From: CAYJLB01 sp964370845
GTDB taxonomy: Bacteria > Bacillota > Clostridia > Oscillospirales > Ruminococcaceae
Reading direction: 5' to 3'
Assembly (NCBI GenBank): GCA_964370845.1
Contig: CAYJLB010000047.1
Coordinates: 1-17,103 of the forward strand
Length of the DNA: 17,103 nt
Under the pieces are notes generated by a model, which made no database searches, was not told where the DNA came from, and saw nothing but the letters and a program-made list of their open reading frames with translations. How positions within the stretch are numbered: position 1 is the first letter of the stretch; every line of letters begins with the position of its first letter. The translations under genes and the position numbers were made by a program. Of this stretch, positions 7,344 to 14,012 are shown in pieces.

Positions 7344-8675
7344 ATGAATAAAATAATTTCTGTTGTAATTATAATTTTTCTTGCATTAACTCTTACTTCT
7401 TGCGAATCTGTTGTTTATAATGAAAATGAGCTTATTAGCCTTGCAAAATCTCAAGTTTCTGATATGCTTGGCGGAGATTTTTCCTCCACTGTTGAAAGTT
7501 TTAACTCCGACATGGAAAAAGCCCTTAACGAAGAAACTTTACAACAATTATGGAATGAAACTACTGCTGAAATTGGAATGCACATTGGAAATTATTCGGT
7601 GGAAAGTGGTAATGTAGACGGATATTTCGTTGTAACTGTGGTGGAAGAATACGAACATAATGGCTTTGAAATTCGCTTTGTTTATGAAAATGACAATAAA
7701 ATTGCAGGTATTTATTTTAATTATTCAACCATTGAAACAACTCCGGTTGTTAACGAAACTTTTGAGGAAATTCCTGTCACTATTGGGGAAGAATTCCCAC
7801 TAGAAGGCATTTTAACTTTGCCTGTTTCGGTGGAAAATCCTCCTGTTGTGTTACTTGTCCATGGGTCAGGTTCAACGGACAAAAATTCCACAATTTATGC
7901 AAATACTCCTTTTAAGGACATTGCACACGGACTTGCAAACCAAGGAATTGCAGCTTTACGATATGACAAAAGATACTTCACTTATCCCGAAAAAGCCGCT
8001 GAATTAGGGGCAGATTTAACCTTAGAAGATGAAGTTTTAGAGGACGTGCAACTCGCCCTAAACCTACTTCTTGAAGACGAAAGAATTGACAACTCAAACA
8101 TTTTTGTCTTAGGACATTCTTTAGGCGGAGGTTTAACTCCTTACATCGCCTATTCAAACGAAAATGTCAAGGGGATAATCTCAATGGCTGGCTCTCCAAG
8201 ACCGCTGTATGAAATTTCTTATGACCAAAACAAAGCTATTGAGGATATGATTTTGAACGGCGATTTTGACGATGCAACAAAAACTTTACTAAAGTCACAA
8301 ATGGTTCAAGTTGAAAAAGACATCGAAACCCTCCGTGGAGATTTAACCGAAGTTGAAAATGAAGTAATTTTGCTTGGGTTGTATGCTGGTTATCAAAAAT
8401 CAACGAAAGAATTTGCTGGTGAAAATTTTATTGATGAAATAAATGTACCAATTTTAGTGCTTCAAGGGTCAGCGGATTTTCAAGTTTATGCTGATAAAGA
8501 TTATTTGCTGTGGGAAAGTGCTTTAGCTGGGCGTGATAATGTCACTTTCAAGCTTTATGATGGGCTAAACCACCTAATGATGGAAAGTAACGGAAAACAA
8601 GATATTACTGAATATGAAATTAAGGGAAATGTTGCAACTGAAGTAATTGATGATATTGCAGATTTTGTAAAATAA
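7344..8675 (+). CDS. Exported lipoprotein: DUF3887-like domain plus alpha/beta hydrolase
   Basis: A 443-residue protein with a lipoprotein signal peptide ending in lipobox LTSC (Cys20), so it should sit on the outer face of the membrane. Residues about 30-130 resemble DUF3887, a small domain often fused to such hydrolases. Residues about 145-443 form an alpha/beta hydrolase of the serine-esterase type: oxyanion-loop HGSGS at 173-177, nucleophile elbow GHSLGGG with Ser259, likely acid Asp378 in QGSADFQ, and catalytic His410 in DGLNHLM. All triad residues are present, so it is probably active; the substrate is unknown. AAAAGGA at 7327-7333 lies 10 nt before the ATG. It is the first gene of an operon with the MFS transporter 12 bp downstream, which suggests joint handling of one ester compound or toxic molecule. 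Confidence 0.9.
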   Translation: MNKIISVVIIIFLALTLTSCESVVYNENELISLAKSQVSDMLGGDFSSTVESFNSDMEKALNEETLQQLWNETTAEIGMHIGNYSVESGNVDGYFVVTVVEEYEHNGFEIRFVYENDNKIAGIYFNYSTIETTPVVNETFEEIPVTIGEEFPLEGILTLPVSVENPPVVLLVHGSGSTDKNSTIYANTPFKDIAHGLANQGIAALRYDKRYFTYPEKAAELGADLTLEDEVLEDVQLALNLLLEDERIDNSNIFVLGHSLGGGLTPYIAYSNENVKGIISMAGSPRPLYEISYDQNKAIEDMILNGDFDDATKTLLKSQMVQVEKDIETLRGDLTEVENEVILLGLYAGYQKSTKEFAGENFIDEINVPILVLQGSADFQVYADKDYLLWESALAGRDNVTFKLYDGLNHLMMESNGKQDITEYEIKGNVATEVIDDIADFVK

Positions 8676-8687
8676 GGAGAAAAAATT

Positions 8688-9884
8688 TTGAGCCATAGAA
8701 AAAGAATGATTTTATTTATGGGTGTAACTGCCCTACTTTCCGTAGGTGCAAACCTCACCCACCCAGTTACTCCAACCATATTCACAAACCTAAATTTAGG
8801 GAGCTATATGTTTGGATTTGCCCTTGCTGCAATGCTTACTTCAAACTTTCTGACCTCACCATTTTGGGGAAAAATTAACACCTATATTTCCAGCCGAGTT
8901 TCCCTATTAATTTGCGGTGTAGGTTATGGTGTTGGGCAAATTTTATTCGGCTTATCCACAACAGAATGGCAGTTTATTGTGGTAAGATTGTTCGCTGGAG
9001 CCTTTACAGGTGGCGCATTTGTAAGCGTTTTAACCTACATAGTAAATATGTCTGAAAACTCTAATCAAAGGAGCTATAACCTTACATTAAACGTTACAAT
9101 TCAGTCAGTTTTCGGAGCTTTTGGCTACTTAATCGGCGGACTTATCGGGAGTTATAACACCTATCTTTCAGTTTGGATACAGGGCGGAGTTTTAATTTTA
9201 GTGGGAATTTTGTTCTTTTTGGTAGCAAAAGATGATAGAGCGATAAAGCAAGAAAAACTCAAATTTTCCACCTTAATGAAAGAGGCAAATCCCCTTTCTT
9301 CCTTTATGGCAGGGAAACAATTTTTAACAATAACATTAGTTTTATTATTTTTGATGAGTGCTTTGCAAAATATGTCATTCACAGCTTTTGACCAAAGTTT
9401 TAACTATTATATGCGAGATGAATTTGCTTTTCCATCAAGTTACAACGGGATAATTAAAGGGATTATGGGGCTTATTACCTTTGCTGTAAACAGTACAATT
9501 TGCCTTTTTATAATAAGAAAAACTAATATTCGAAAATCAATTGTTACCTTGCTTTCTCTTTGTGGAAGCTGTATGATTTTGGCAATTTTCTTTAACGATA
9601 TGATACCTTTTATTGTTTTCAATGTAATTTTATTCGCTGTAAATGCAATAAGTATGCCAGTTTTACAGGAAATTCTTGCCTGTGACGCAAAAAAATATGA
9701 CAGCAATTTGGTTATGGGATTTTACAACGCAATGAAATCCTTTGGCGGAATAATTGGAGCTTTTGTTTCGGGGGCTTTATATAGTTTCAACTCACTTTTT
9801 CCTTTTATTTTAGTTGCAGTAGGATTTATTTTTGCAACTTTTACCGCTGTTTTGTACTATAAAAAAAGCAGATTGAACCAGTAA
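8688..9884 (+). CDS. Major facilitator superfamily transporter, drug-efflux-like, TTG start
   Basis: A 398-residue integral membrane protein with about twelve hydrophobic helices in two halves separated by a charged loop near residues 177-195 (AKDDRAIKQEKLKFSTL). The length and layout fit MFS proton-driven efflux proteins. The loop after helix 2 (FWGKINTYISSR) is a degenerate form of MFS motif A. The start is taken as TTG because AAGGAG at 8674-8679 lies 8 nt upstream and overlaps the previous stop; the first in-frame ATG (8706) has no such site and would clip the positive N-terminus. Overlap of the ribosome binding site with the hydrolase stop suggests translational coupling. The substrate cannot be read from sequence. 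Confidence 0.88.
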   Translation: MSHRKRMILFMGVTALLSVGANLTHPVTPTIFTNLNLGSYMFGFALAAMLTSNFLTSPFWGKINTYISSRVSLLICGVGYGVGQILFGLSTTEWQFIVVRLFAGAFTGGAFVSVLTYIVNMSENSNQRSYNLTLNVTIQSVFGAFGYLIGGLIGSYNTYLSVWIQGGVLILVGILFFLVAKDDRAIKQEKLKFSTLMKEANPLSSFMAGKQFLTITLVLLFLMSALQNMSFTAFDQSFNYYMRDEFAFPSSYNGIIKGIMGLITFAVNSTICLFIIRKTNIRKSIVTLLSLCGSCMILAIFFNDMIPFIVFNVILFAVNAISMPVLQEILACDAKKYDSNLVMGFYNAMKSFGGIIGAFVSGALYSFNSLFPFILVAVGFIFATFTAVLYYKKSRLNQ

Positions 9885-9939
9885 CATTACAAAGTACAAT
9901 ATAAATACAAACCTTATTTTTGACCCATAAAAATAGCAA

Positions 9940-10007
9940 AAACCGCTCACACTCTAATGCATTAATTCTCAGAATTTGCATTTGGAATGTGTGCGGTTTA
10001 TTTTTTG
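9940..10007. terminator. Terminator shared by the transporter operon and the convergent permease operon
   Basis: AAACCGC (9940-9946) pairs with GCGGTTT (9993-9999), and the inner arms pair imperfectly (CACACTCTAATGCA with TGCATTTGGAATGTG). A T-rich tail follows on the plus strand (ATTTTTTG). On the minus strand the stem is followed by TTGCTATTTTTATG, so it can also stop the operon ending at 10143. Confidence 0.75.
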
Positions 10008-10119
10008 TGATAAAATATAGTCAATATTATGTCTAACCTTGTGAAAACAAAATTACATACGGTACGTCGAGAACACTGACCCTAGGAAATCCGTCCTCTC
10101 GGATATAACAACGGGGTTG

Positions 10120-10153
10120 CACCGCCGGACATGGAGGCAACGTCACGTTGCCC
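10120..10153. repeat. Palindromic intergenic repeat overlapping the 3' end of the last permease gene
   Basis: A 34-bp unit ending in the palindrome GGCAACGTCACGTTGCC. It is nearly identical to 12019-12052 (differences only in the first part). It begins inside the end of the permease gene and contributes its codons GCA ACG TGA. The DNA just upstream (10030-10119) is also noncoding and contains a small stem ATCCG/CGGAT. Confidence 0.8.
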
Positions 10154-10778
10154 TTACTTTTTTGTAGGCAAAATATCTTAGAATTGCAAGGGCAACAGCT
10201 GAAATTGCTGCGAGTAACAACAACACTTCTATATTAAATGTTATCTTTTCTCCACGAAGAAGTCCTGAGGAAAATCCGCCTACAATCCCGCCTTGCACGG
10301 CTAAAAGCATACTGAATACAATAAATTTTTGTTTATTTTTTATTTCTATAACATGCTTTGCACTAAAAATCACATTTATATAAAACATAACCAGTTCAAA
10401 AACTAAAAAAACAGCACAAACTAACGCCAAATTAGTTTCCCCTAACGCTAAAACTATTAATGGAATAGAAATTGCTGAAAAAATCATAAAAATTTCTGAA
10501 TTTATTGCAAAAGTATAGAGAATTTCCCCTCTTTTATAAGGCATTGACGCAAGCAATGGATAGTAAAATTGTAAAGCTATAAAAAGTGAACTTGCTATTC
10601 CAAATAGAGCAATTGGCAAAATTATAATTATAAATTCCAAGGGTATTTCTGAATAAAAACCCTCCAAAATCTTCGCTACTACAACTAAAAAAGCTATGAC
10701 AAAATAAGTAATTATCTCAACTTTTAAATATCCAACGGCACGAACTAGCCTTAAACCGCTACTGAAACTTTGTTCCAA
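10143..10778 (-). CDS. Six-helix membrane protein, probable ABC transporter permease (second of two)
   Basis: A 211-residue protein with six hydrophobic segments at about 17-42, 47-73, 86-112, 115-137, 150-173 and 182-206, and no other domain, as in small ABC-2-like permeases. It starts at TTG (10776-10778), supported by GGAGGGG at 10784-10790, 5 nt upstream; this ribosome binding site touches the stop of the preceding permease gene, only 11 bp away, so the two are probably translated together. The C-terminus ends in VRAT, where the last two codons and the stop lie inside a palindromic repeat. Together with the upstream ATPase and GntR regulator it makes a YtrA-type transporter operon. Substrate unknown; such operons often respond to cell-envelope-active compounds. 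Confidence 0.75.
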   Translation of the reverse strand: MEQSFSSGLRLVRAVGYLKVEIITYFVIAFLVVVAKILEGFYSEIPLEFIIIILPIALFGIASSLFIALQFYYPLLASMPYKRGEILYTFAINSEIFMIFSAISIPLIVLALGETNLALVCAVFLVFELVMFYINVIFSAKHVIEIKNKQKFIVFSMLLAVQGGIVGGFSSGLLRGEKITFNIEVLLLLAAISAVALAILRYFAYKKVRAT

Positions 10779-10789
10779 ATTAACCCCTC

Positions 10790-11503
10790 CTATTCAAACA
10801 TTAATCCGTTGCCGAATTTTTTGCTATTTGTTTTAATTAAAAAACTTATCGGCAAAAACAACCACGTTGCAACATTTATAATTATTCCGTTTACACCCGT
10901 TAAGAATGATAAATCCACATTCATTTTGTCTATATAACCAAAATTTGAGCTTGCAAAAACTACTGCAACAAGTATATAAAACACCCATAAAGTTGCCATA
11001 ATTTTAGTATTCATTTTGTTAAGCAAAAAATAATAGCTGTACATTGTAACAATTATGACTGCCACGCTTATGTTGTTTATTGCATAGGTGTTTATATGTT
11101 CAATTTGCTCAATTTTCATCATAACTATTATGTTGCAGACAATTGAGGTAATTATTTGGAATGATATAAGCATGAATAATACAATAAATGAGTGGGTATA
11201 AATTTCCTTTTTTGTAATGGGAAATTGAGTGAAAATTTTATTATTCTTTACATTTCCCATAGCCGTGGCAGTTTTATATACTGTCTTTTTTATAGGAATT
11301 GTAAGCATTGAGTAAAGAAAAAATATGTAAATTGACACAAGAATCGCAAACATACTTATATTATCATTGTCAAGTGTACCTACAATTTGCAAAATAAAAA
11401 ATGAAATTATTACGAAATACATAGCGACTATTCCGATTCTTGTTAGGGTTGTTGAACCATATAAAATAGAATTTGCTTTTGAAATTTTTTTAAAACTTGT
11501 CAT
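10790..11503 (-). CDS. Six-helix membrane protein, probable ABC transporter permease (first of two)
   Basis: A 237-residue protein counted from the ATG at 11503, which has AAAAGGAG 6 nt upstream (core at 11510-11514). An upstream in-frame ATG at 11539 lies within a palindromic repeat and lacks a ribosome site. Six hydrophobic segments are visible, the first at about 20-43 and 52-73, and the loop after the second carries a charged stretch (KKTVYKTATAMGNVKNNKIF) followed by FPITKKEIYTHS, a pattern common in ABC-2-type subunits. The family is not firmly recognisable from sequence alone. It is separated from the ATPase gene by about 540 bp of repeat DNA but keeps the same strand and order, so it is read as the partner permease. 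Confidence 0.75.
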   Translation of the reverse strand: MTSFKKISKANSILYGSTTLTRIGIVAMYFVIISFFILQIVGTLDNDNISMFAILVSIYIFFLYSMLTIPIKKTVYKTATAMGNVKNNKIFTQFPITKKEIYTHSFIVLFMLISFQIITSIVCNIIVMMKIEQIEHINTYAINNISVAVIIVTMYSYYFLLNKMNTKIMATLWVFYILVAVVFASSNFGYIDKMNVDLSFLTGVNGIIINVATWLFLPISFLIKTNSKKFGNGLMFE

Positions 11504-11528
11504 TGTTCTCTCCTTTTTTTGTTTTATC

Positions 11529-11549
11529 GGGCAAGGCAAGCCTTGTCCC
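11529..11549. repeat. Small palindromic repeat followed by CCTAC
   Basis: GGGCAAGGC pairs with GCCTTGTCCC across two bases, with one bulged base, and is followed by TACAA. The same closing pattern (palindrome then CCCTACA) recurs at 17070-17095 with a different palindrome, as expected for a REP-like family. Confidence 0.6.
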
Positions 11550-11644
11550 TACAATTGCGGTAAACGGCAAGAGCAGAGCCCTAGACCTACAAAATTTGTT
11601 ATTTGTTTGGTTCATTGGTTGACTTTCAGTTGATGAAACCGCCC

Positions 11645-11678
11645 GCATTTCTCGAAATTATACAATTTCGAGAAATGC
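11645..11678. repeat. Perfect 15-bp hairpin
   Basis: GCATTTCTCGAAATT at 11645-11659 pairs with 11664-11678 around a 4-nt loop (ATAC). No T tract follows on either strand, so it is not a standard terminator. Confidence 0.75.
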
Positions 11679-11684
11679 TACTAC

Positions 11685-11775
11685 AAACCCAGCAGAAAAC
11701 TATCTTTACTAATTCTTTCTGTTAATTTTTTCAGTTTTTTTCTTTACATTTTTTTCGTGGTTTTCTGCTGGGTTT
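11685..11775. repeat. Element bounded by 16-bp perfect inverted repeats
   Basis: AAACCCAGCAGAAAAC (11685-11700) and its exact reverse complement (11760-11775) enclose 59 bp of pyrimidine-rich DNA. The shape resembles a very small MITE or a long-loop hairpin; no target-site duplication is obvious. Confidence 0.65.
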
Positions 11776-11951
11776 AACTTTCACTTTTGCTTGTTTACCT
11801 GTTCGACTACTGTCTTTTCATTCGAGTATTTCGCTTCAGCGGAAGCGACCAAGGCTCTGCCTTTGGAATCCGCAATTTTTTTAGAGGAAAAAATTGAGTA
11901 AAACCTTCAGTCTTTGTCGCCGATACTCTAGAAAAATCATAACAATGTTTA

Positions 11952-12052
11952 GCCTCGCAGAAACAAAATTATCCTATTTTACTTCGTTTAGTGCGGGAAT
12001 GGGTCAAGCGTCACGCTTGCCCGCCGGGGATGGATGCAACGTCACGTTGCCC
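11952..12052. repeat. Composite palindromic repeat at the 3' end of the ATPase gene
   Basis: The segment starts with CCTCGCAGAA, reaches TGCGGGAATG, then has two palindromes: CAAGCG-TCA-CGCTTG (about 12005-12019) and GCAACG-TCA-CGTTGC (12036-12050). The first part has the same frame as the 93-bp tandem unit at 13595-13950 (CCTCGCAGAA to TGCGGG), and the last part matches 10120-10153. The ATPase stop codon lies within it. Confidence 0.7.
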
Positions 12053-12890
12053 AGATTGTGAAGGTTAGAATGTTTTCTATTGTCGGATTTTGTACATTCA
12101 CATCAGCAAAATATTGTAAATTATCACGGAAAACTAAACCCTCAAAAGTGGCTGTTCCCTTTCTAATTCCAACAAATAAATTCTCTTTTCCCTTGATTAA
12201 TTCAATCCCACCGCTTATTACTGCGTACTTTTCTTCAATCTCGTCAGAGCCCGCACTTTCGGTAATTTTTCCACCAATTATCATTGTCACATAGTCGGCA
12301 ATCTTGTCCAAATCACCTGTTATATGAGTGGAAAAAAGCACGGATTTCTCCCCGTCCTCAACAAATTCACGAAGCAAATCCAAAACCTCAATCCTTGCAA
12401 CTGGGTCAAGTCCAGCTGTTGGCTCGTCCAAAATCAAAATTTTCGGGTGATGAGCAAGGGTTAATGCAAGCATCGCCTTGGTCTTCATACCTTTTGAATA
12501 CTCCACAATTTTCTTTTTATAGGGCAAATTCCACTTATTTATCAAACTTTCAAAAAGCTCTTTATCCCAATTATCATACATTAATCGGAAGACTTTTTCG
12601 TGCTCTTTCAACGTGTTGGTTGGCACTAAATAATCCTCGTCAGCTACATATCCAATCAACTTTTTAACTTGGACTTCATCATCAATGTTATCAAAACCAA
12701 GAACTGAAACCTCACCGCTTGTCCTATTTATTGCATTTAAAATTAATTTTATCAAAGTAGTTTTTCCAGCTCCGTTTTGCCCGATAAGCCCCATAATACT
12801 GCCCTTTTCAATGGAAAAACTAACTTTATCAAGTGTAAAATCTTTGTATTCCTTAGTTAAATTTTTTATTTCAATCGCAAAATTATTCAT
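12042..12890 (-). CDS. ABC transporter ATP-binding protein (YtrB-like)
   Basis: A 282-residue ABC ATPase with Walker A GQNGAGKTT at 37-45, a Q-loop region at about 79-88 without a clear Gln (GYVADEDYL), a divergent signature YSKGMKTK at 131-138, Walker B ILILDEP at 151-157 followed by the D-loop, and the H-loop His189 (FSTHITGD). All catalytic residues are present. It should power the two membrane proteins encoded downstream. The ATG is preceded by AGAAAGGA at 12903-12910, 12 nt away. It follows the GntR gene by 108 bp. The protein ends TIWAT, where the Ala and Thr codons and the stop are supplied by a palindromic repeat, so the original C-terminus may have been slightly different. The GntR plus ATPase pairing points to a YtrA-type, envelope-stress-responsive exporter. 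Confidence 0.92.
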   Translation of the reverse strand: MNNFAIEIKNLTKEYKDFTLDKVSFSIEKGSIMGLIGQNGAGKTTLIKLILNAINRTSGEVSVLGFDNIDDEVQVKKLIGYVADEDYLVPTNTLKEHEKVFRLMYDNWDKELFESLINKWNLPYKKKIVEYSKGMKTKAMLALTLAHHPKILILDEPTAGLDPVARIEVLDLLREFVEDGEKSVLFSTHITGDLDKIADYVTMIIGGKITESAGSDEIEEKYAVISGGIELIKGKENLFVGIRKGTATFEGLVFRDNLQYFADVNVQNPTIENILTFTIWAT

Positions 12891-12998
12891 TTATATAACC
12901 GTTCCTTTCTTAATTTTGTGCAGTTTTTTACCCTGTTTCTACAGTAAAAAAGTTTCGCCTGTCATATTTGCGAAAAACACAAAATGGGGTTTGAAAAT

Positions 12999-13385
12999 TT
13001 ATTTTTCAAACTTCTCTCCCCCGTATACCGAATTAATTTCATTATAAATTTTTTCTTTTTCTATATCAGCTTCAAAACATTTTTTTACACTTTCATTTAA
13101 GGCTAAAAGCAGTTCTTTTTCCCTTTTGTCCATAGCTTGATTTAAGTTATTCATTTTAACAAAACTACCTTTTCCAAGAGTTGATGACAGAAACCCTTCA
13201 TTTTCGAGGTCTAAATAAGCTCTTTTCGTGGTTATCATACTAATATCAAGGTCTTTTGCCAGTTGTCGCATGGAGGGCAAGCGGTCGCCATTTTTTAAAT
13301 TTCCTTTAAGAATTTCTTCTTTTATGCCATCTTTTATCTGCTCATACATAGGTTTTTTGCTGTCATAGCTTAATTTTATGTTCAT
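12999..13385 (-). CDS. Short GntR-family regulator (YtrA subfamily)
   Basis: A 128-residue protein with an N-terminal winged helix-turn-helix (about 8-75: MYEQIKDGIKEEILKGNL, GDRLPSMRQLAKDLDIS, TTKRAYLDLENEGF) and only a short helical tail instead of an effector domain. This length is typical of the YtrA subfamily, whose members repress their own ABC transporter operon. The ATPase gene follows on the same strand. The ATG is the only start after an in-frame stop; AAAGGAG (13400-13406) sits 14 nt upstream, longer than usual. A perfect palindrome at 13429-13453 is the likely operator, implying autorepression. Confidence 0.9.
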   Translation of the reverse strand: MNIKLSYDSKKPMYEQIKDGIKEEILKGNLKNGDRLPSMRQLAKDLDISMITTKRAYLDLENEGFLSSTLGKGSFVKMNNLNQAMDKREKELLLALNESVKKCFEADIEKEKIYNEINSVYGGEKFEK

Positions 13386-13428
13386 ATCTTAATAAAATTC
13401 TCCTTTCTTAGGATATTTCATCCGCTAC

Positions 13429-13453
13429 ATTGTATATATAATATATATACAAT
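13429..13453. promoter_or_regulatory. Palindromic operator of the GntR-ABC operon
   Basis: Two perfect 12-bp arms (ATTGTATATATA and its complement) flank a single central base. The site lies 44 bp upstream of the GntR start and overlaps the only good -10-like sequence there, so binding would block transcription. The dyad with TTGT/ACAA ends fits a GntR dimer site. Confidence 0.7.
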
Positions 13454-13472
13454 AACATATTCCCCCCAATTT

Positions 13473-13588
13473 GTCAAGGACAAATTTGTGTCAAGGACAA
13501 ATTTGTGTCAAGGACAAATTTGTGTCAAGGACAAATTTATGTCAAGACGAATTTATGTCAAGACAAATTTATGTCAAGACGATTTTTC
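13473..13588. repeat. 17/16-bp tandem array of short palindromes
   Basis: Four 17-bp copies of GTCAAGGACAAATTTGT (13473-13540, the last ending AT) are followed by two 16-bp copies of GTCAAGAC(G/A)AATTTAT (13541-13572) and a partial copy. Each 17-bp unit holds the 10-bp palindrome ACAAATTTGT or a near match, and AATTTGTC-AAG-GACAAATT forms a hairpin at the left edge. It looks iteron-like, but no replication gene is nearby. Confidence 0.85.
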
Positions 13589-13594
13589 AAAGAA

Positions 13595-13950
13595 ACCTAT
13601 AACCTCGCAGAAGCTACTTCACCTCTTTCACTTTGTGAAGTGCGGGATTGTCAGCGGGGACACCCCATATATCTATATCATTTTACAACCTATAACCTCG
13701 CAGAAGCTACTTCACCTCTTTCACTTTGTGAAGTGCGGGATNNNNNNNNNNNNNNNNNNNNNNNNNNNNNNNNNNNNNNNNNNNNNNNNNNNNNNNNNNN
13801 NNNNNNNNNNNNNNNNNNNNNNNNNNNNNNNNNNNNNNNNNGCGGGGACACCCCATATATCTATATCATTTTACAACCTATAACCTCGCAGAAGCTCAGT
13901 TCACCTCTTTCACTTTGTGAAGTGCGGGCTTGTCAGCGGGGACACCCCGC
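13595..13950. repeat. 93-bp tandem repeat, interrupted by assembly gap
   Basis: Units begin (CCTATAACCTCGCAG) at 13596, 13689 and 13877. The first two are exactly 93 bp apart and identical over the visible part. Each contains the stem CTTCAC/GTGAAG and the hairpin GGGG-ACA-CCCC; the last copy has a complete GCGGGGACACCCCGC at 13936-13950. The third copy has small changes (CTCAGTT for CTACTT, GGCTTG for GGATTG). No reading frame is plausible through it. Confidence 0.85.
13742..13841. other. Assembly gap (100 N)
   Basis: Exactly 100 undetermined bases inside the 93-bp tandem repeat. From the repeat phase on either side, five bases are missing before the next copy resumes, so the true gap should be 5 plus a multiple of 93 bases. 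Confidence 0.95.
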
Positions 13951-13954
13951 ACGC

Positions 13955-13982
13955 AAAAAAAACGCTCCTATTTCTAGGAGCG
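13955..13982 (-). terminator. Terminator of ppdK
   Basis: CGCTCCT (13963-13969) pairs with AGGAGCG (13976-13982) around six bases. On the minus strand it is followed by eight Ts (13955-13962), 31 bp after the ppdK stop. The plus-strand side also has GTTTTT. Confidence 0.9.
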
Positions 13983-14012
13983 GTTTTTACTATAAACAAT
14001 TGTGTTTATTAA

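Larger units (their letters stand above)
11504..12041. other. Repeat-rich noncoding stretch inside the ABC transporter operon
   Basis: No credible gene lies in these 538 bases. They hold several hairpins in a row: GGGCAAGGC/GCCTTGTCCC (11529-11549), a 15-bp perfect stem (11645-11678), a 16-bp inverted repeat bounding 91 bp (11685-11775), CGCTTC/GAAGCG and CCAAGGC/GCCTTTGG (about 11829-11866), CAATTTTTT/AAAAAATTG (about 11872-11895), and a two-hairpin element ending at 12052. They would be transcribed between the ATPase and the permeases. Confidence 0.7.

Noticed and set aside
8706..8708. ATG at 8706 as start of the MFS transporter
   Set aside because: No ribosome site precedes it; the TTG at 8688 has AAGGAG 8 nt upstream and keeps the positive N-terminus.
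11504..11539. ATG at 11539 as start of the first permease
   Set aside because: It lies inside a palindromic repeat without a ribosome site, while the ATG at 11503 has AAAAGGAG at ideal distance.
13473..13950. CRISPR array
   Set aside because: The short units are directly adjacent with no spacers, the 93-bp units are tandem and near-identical throughout, and no cas gene is present.
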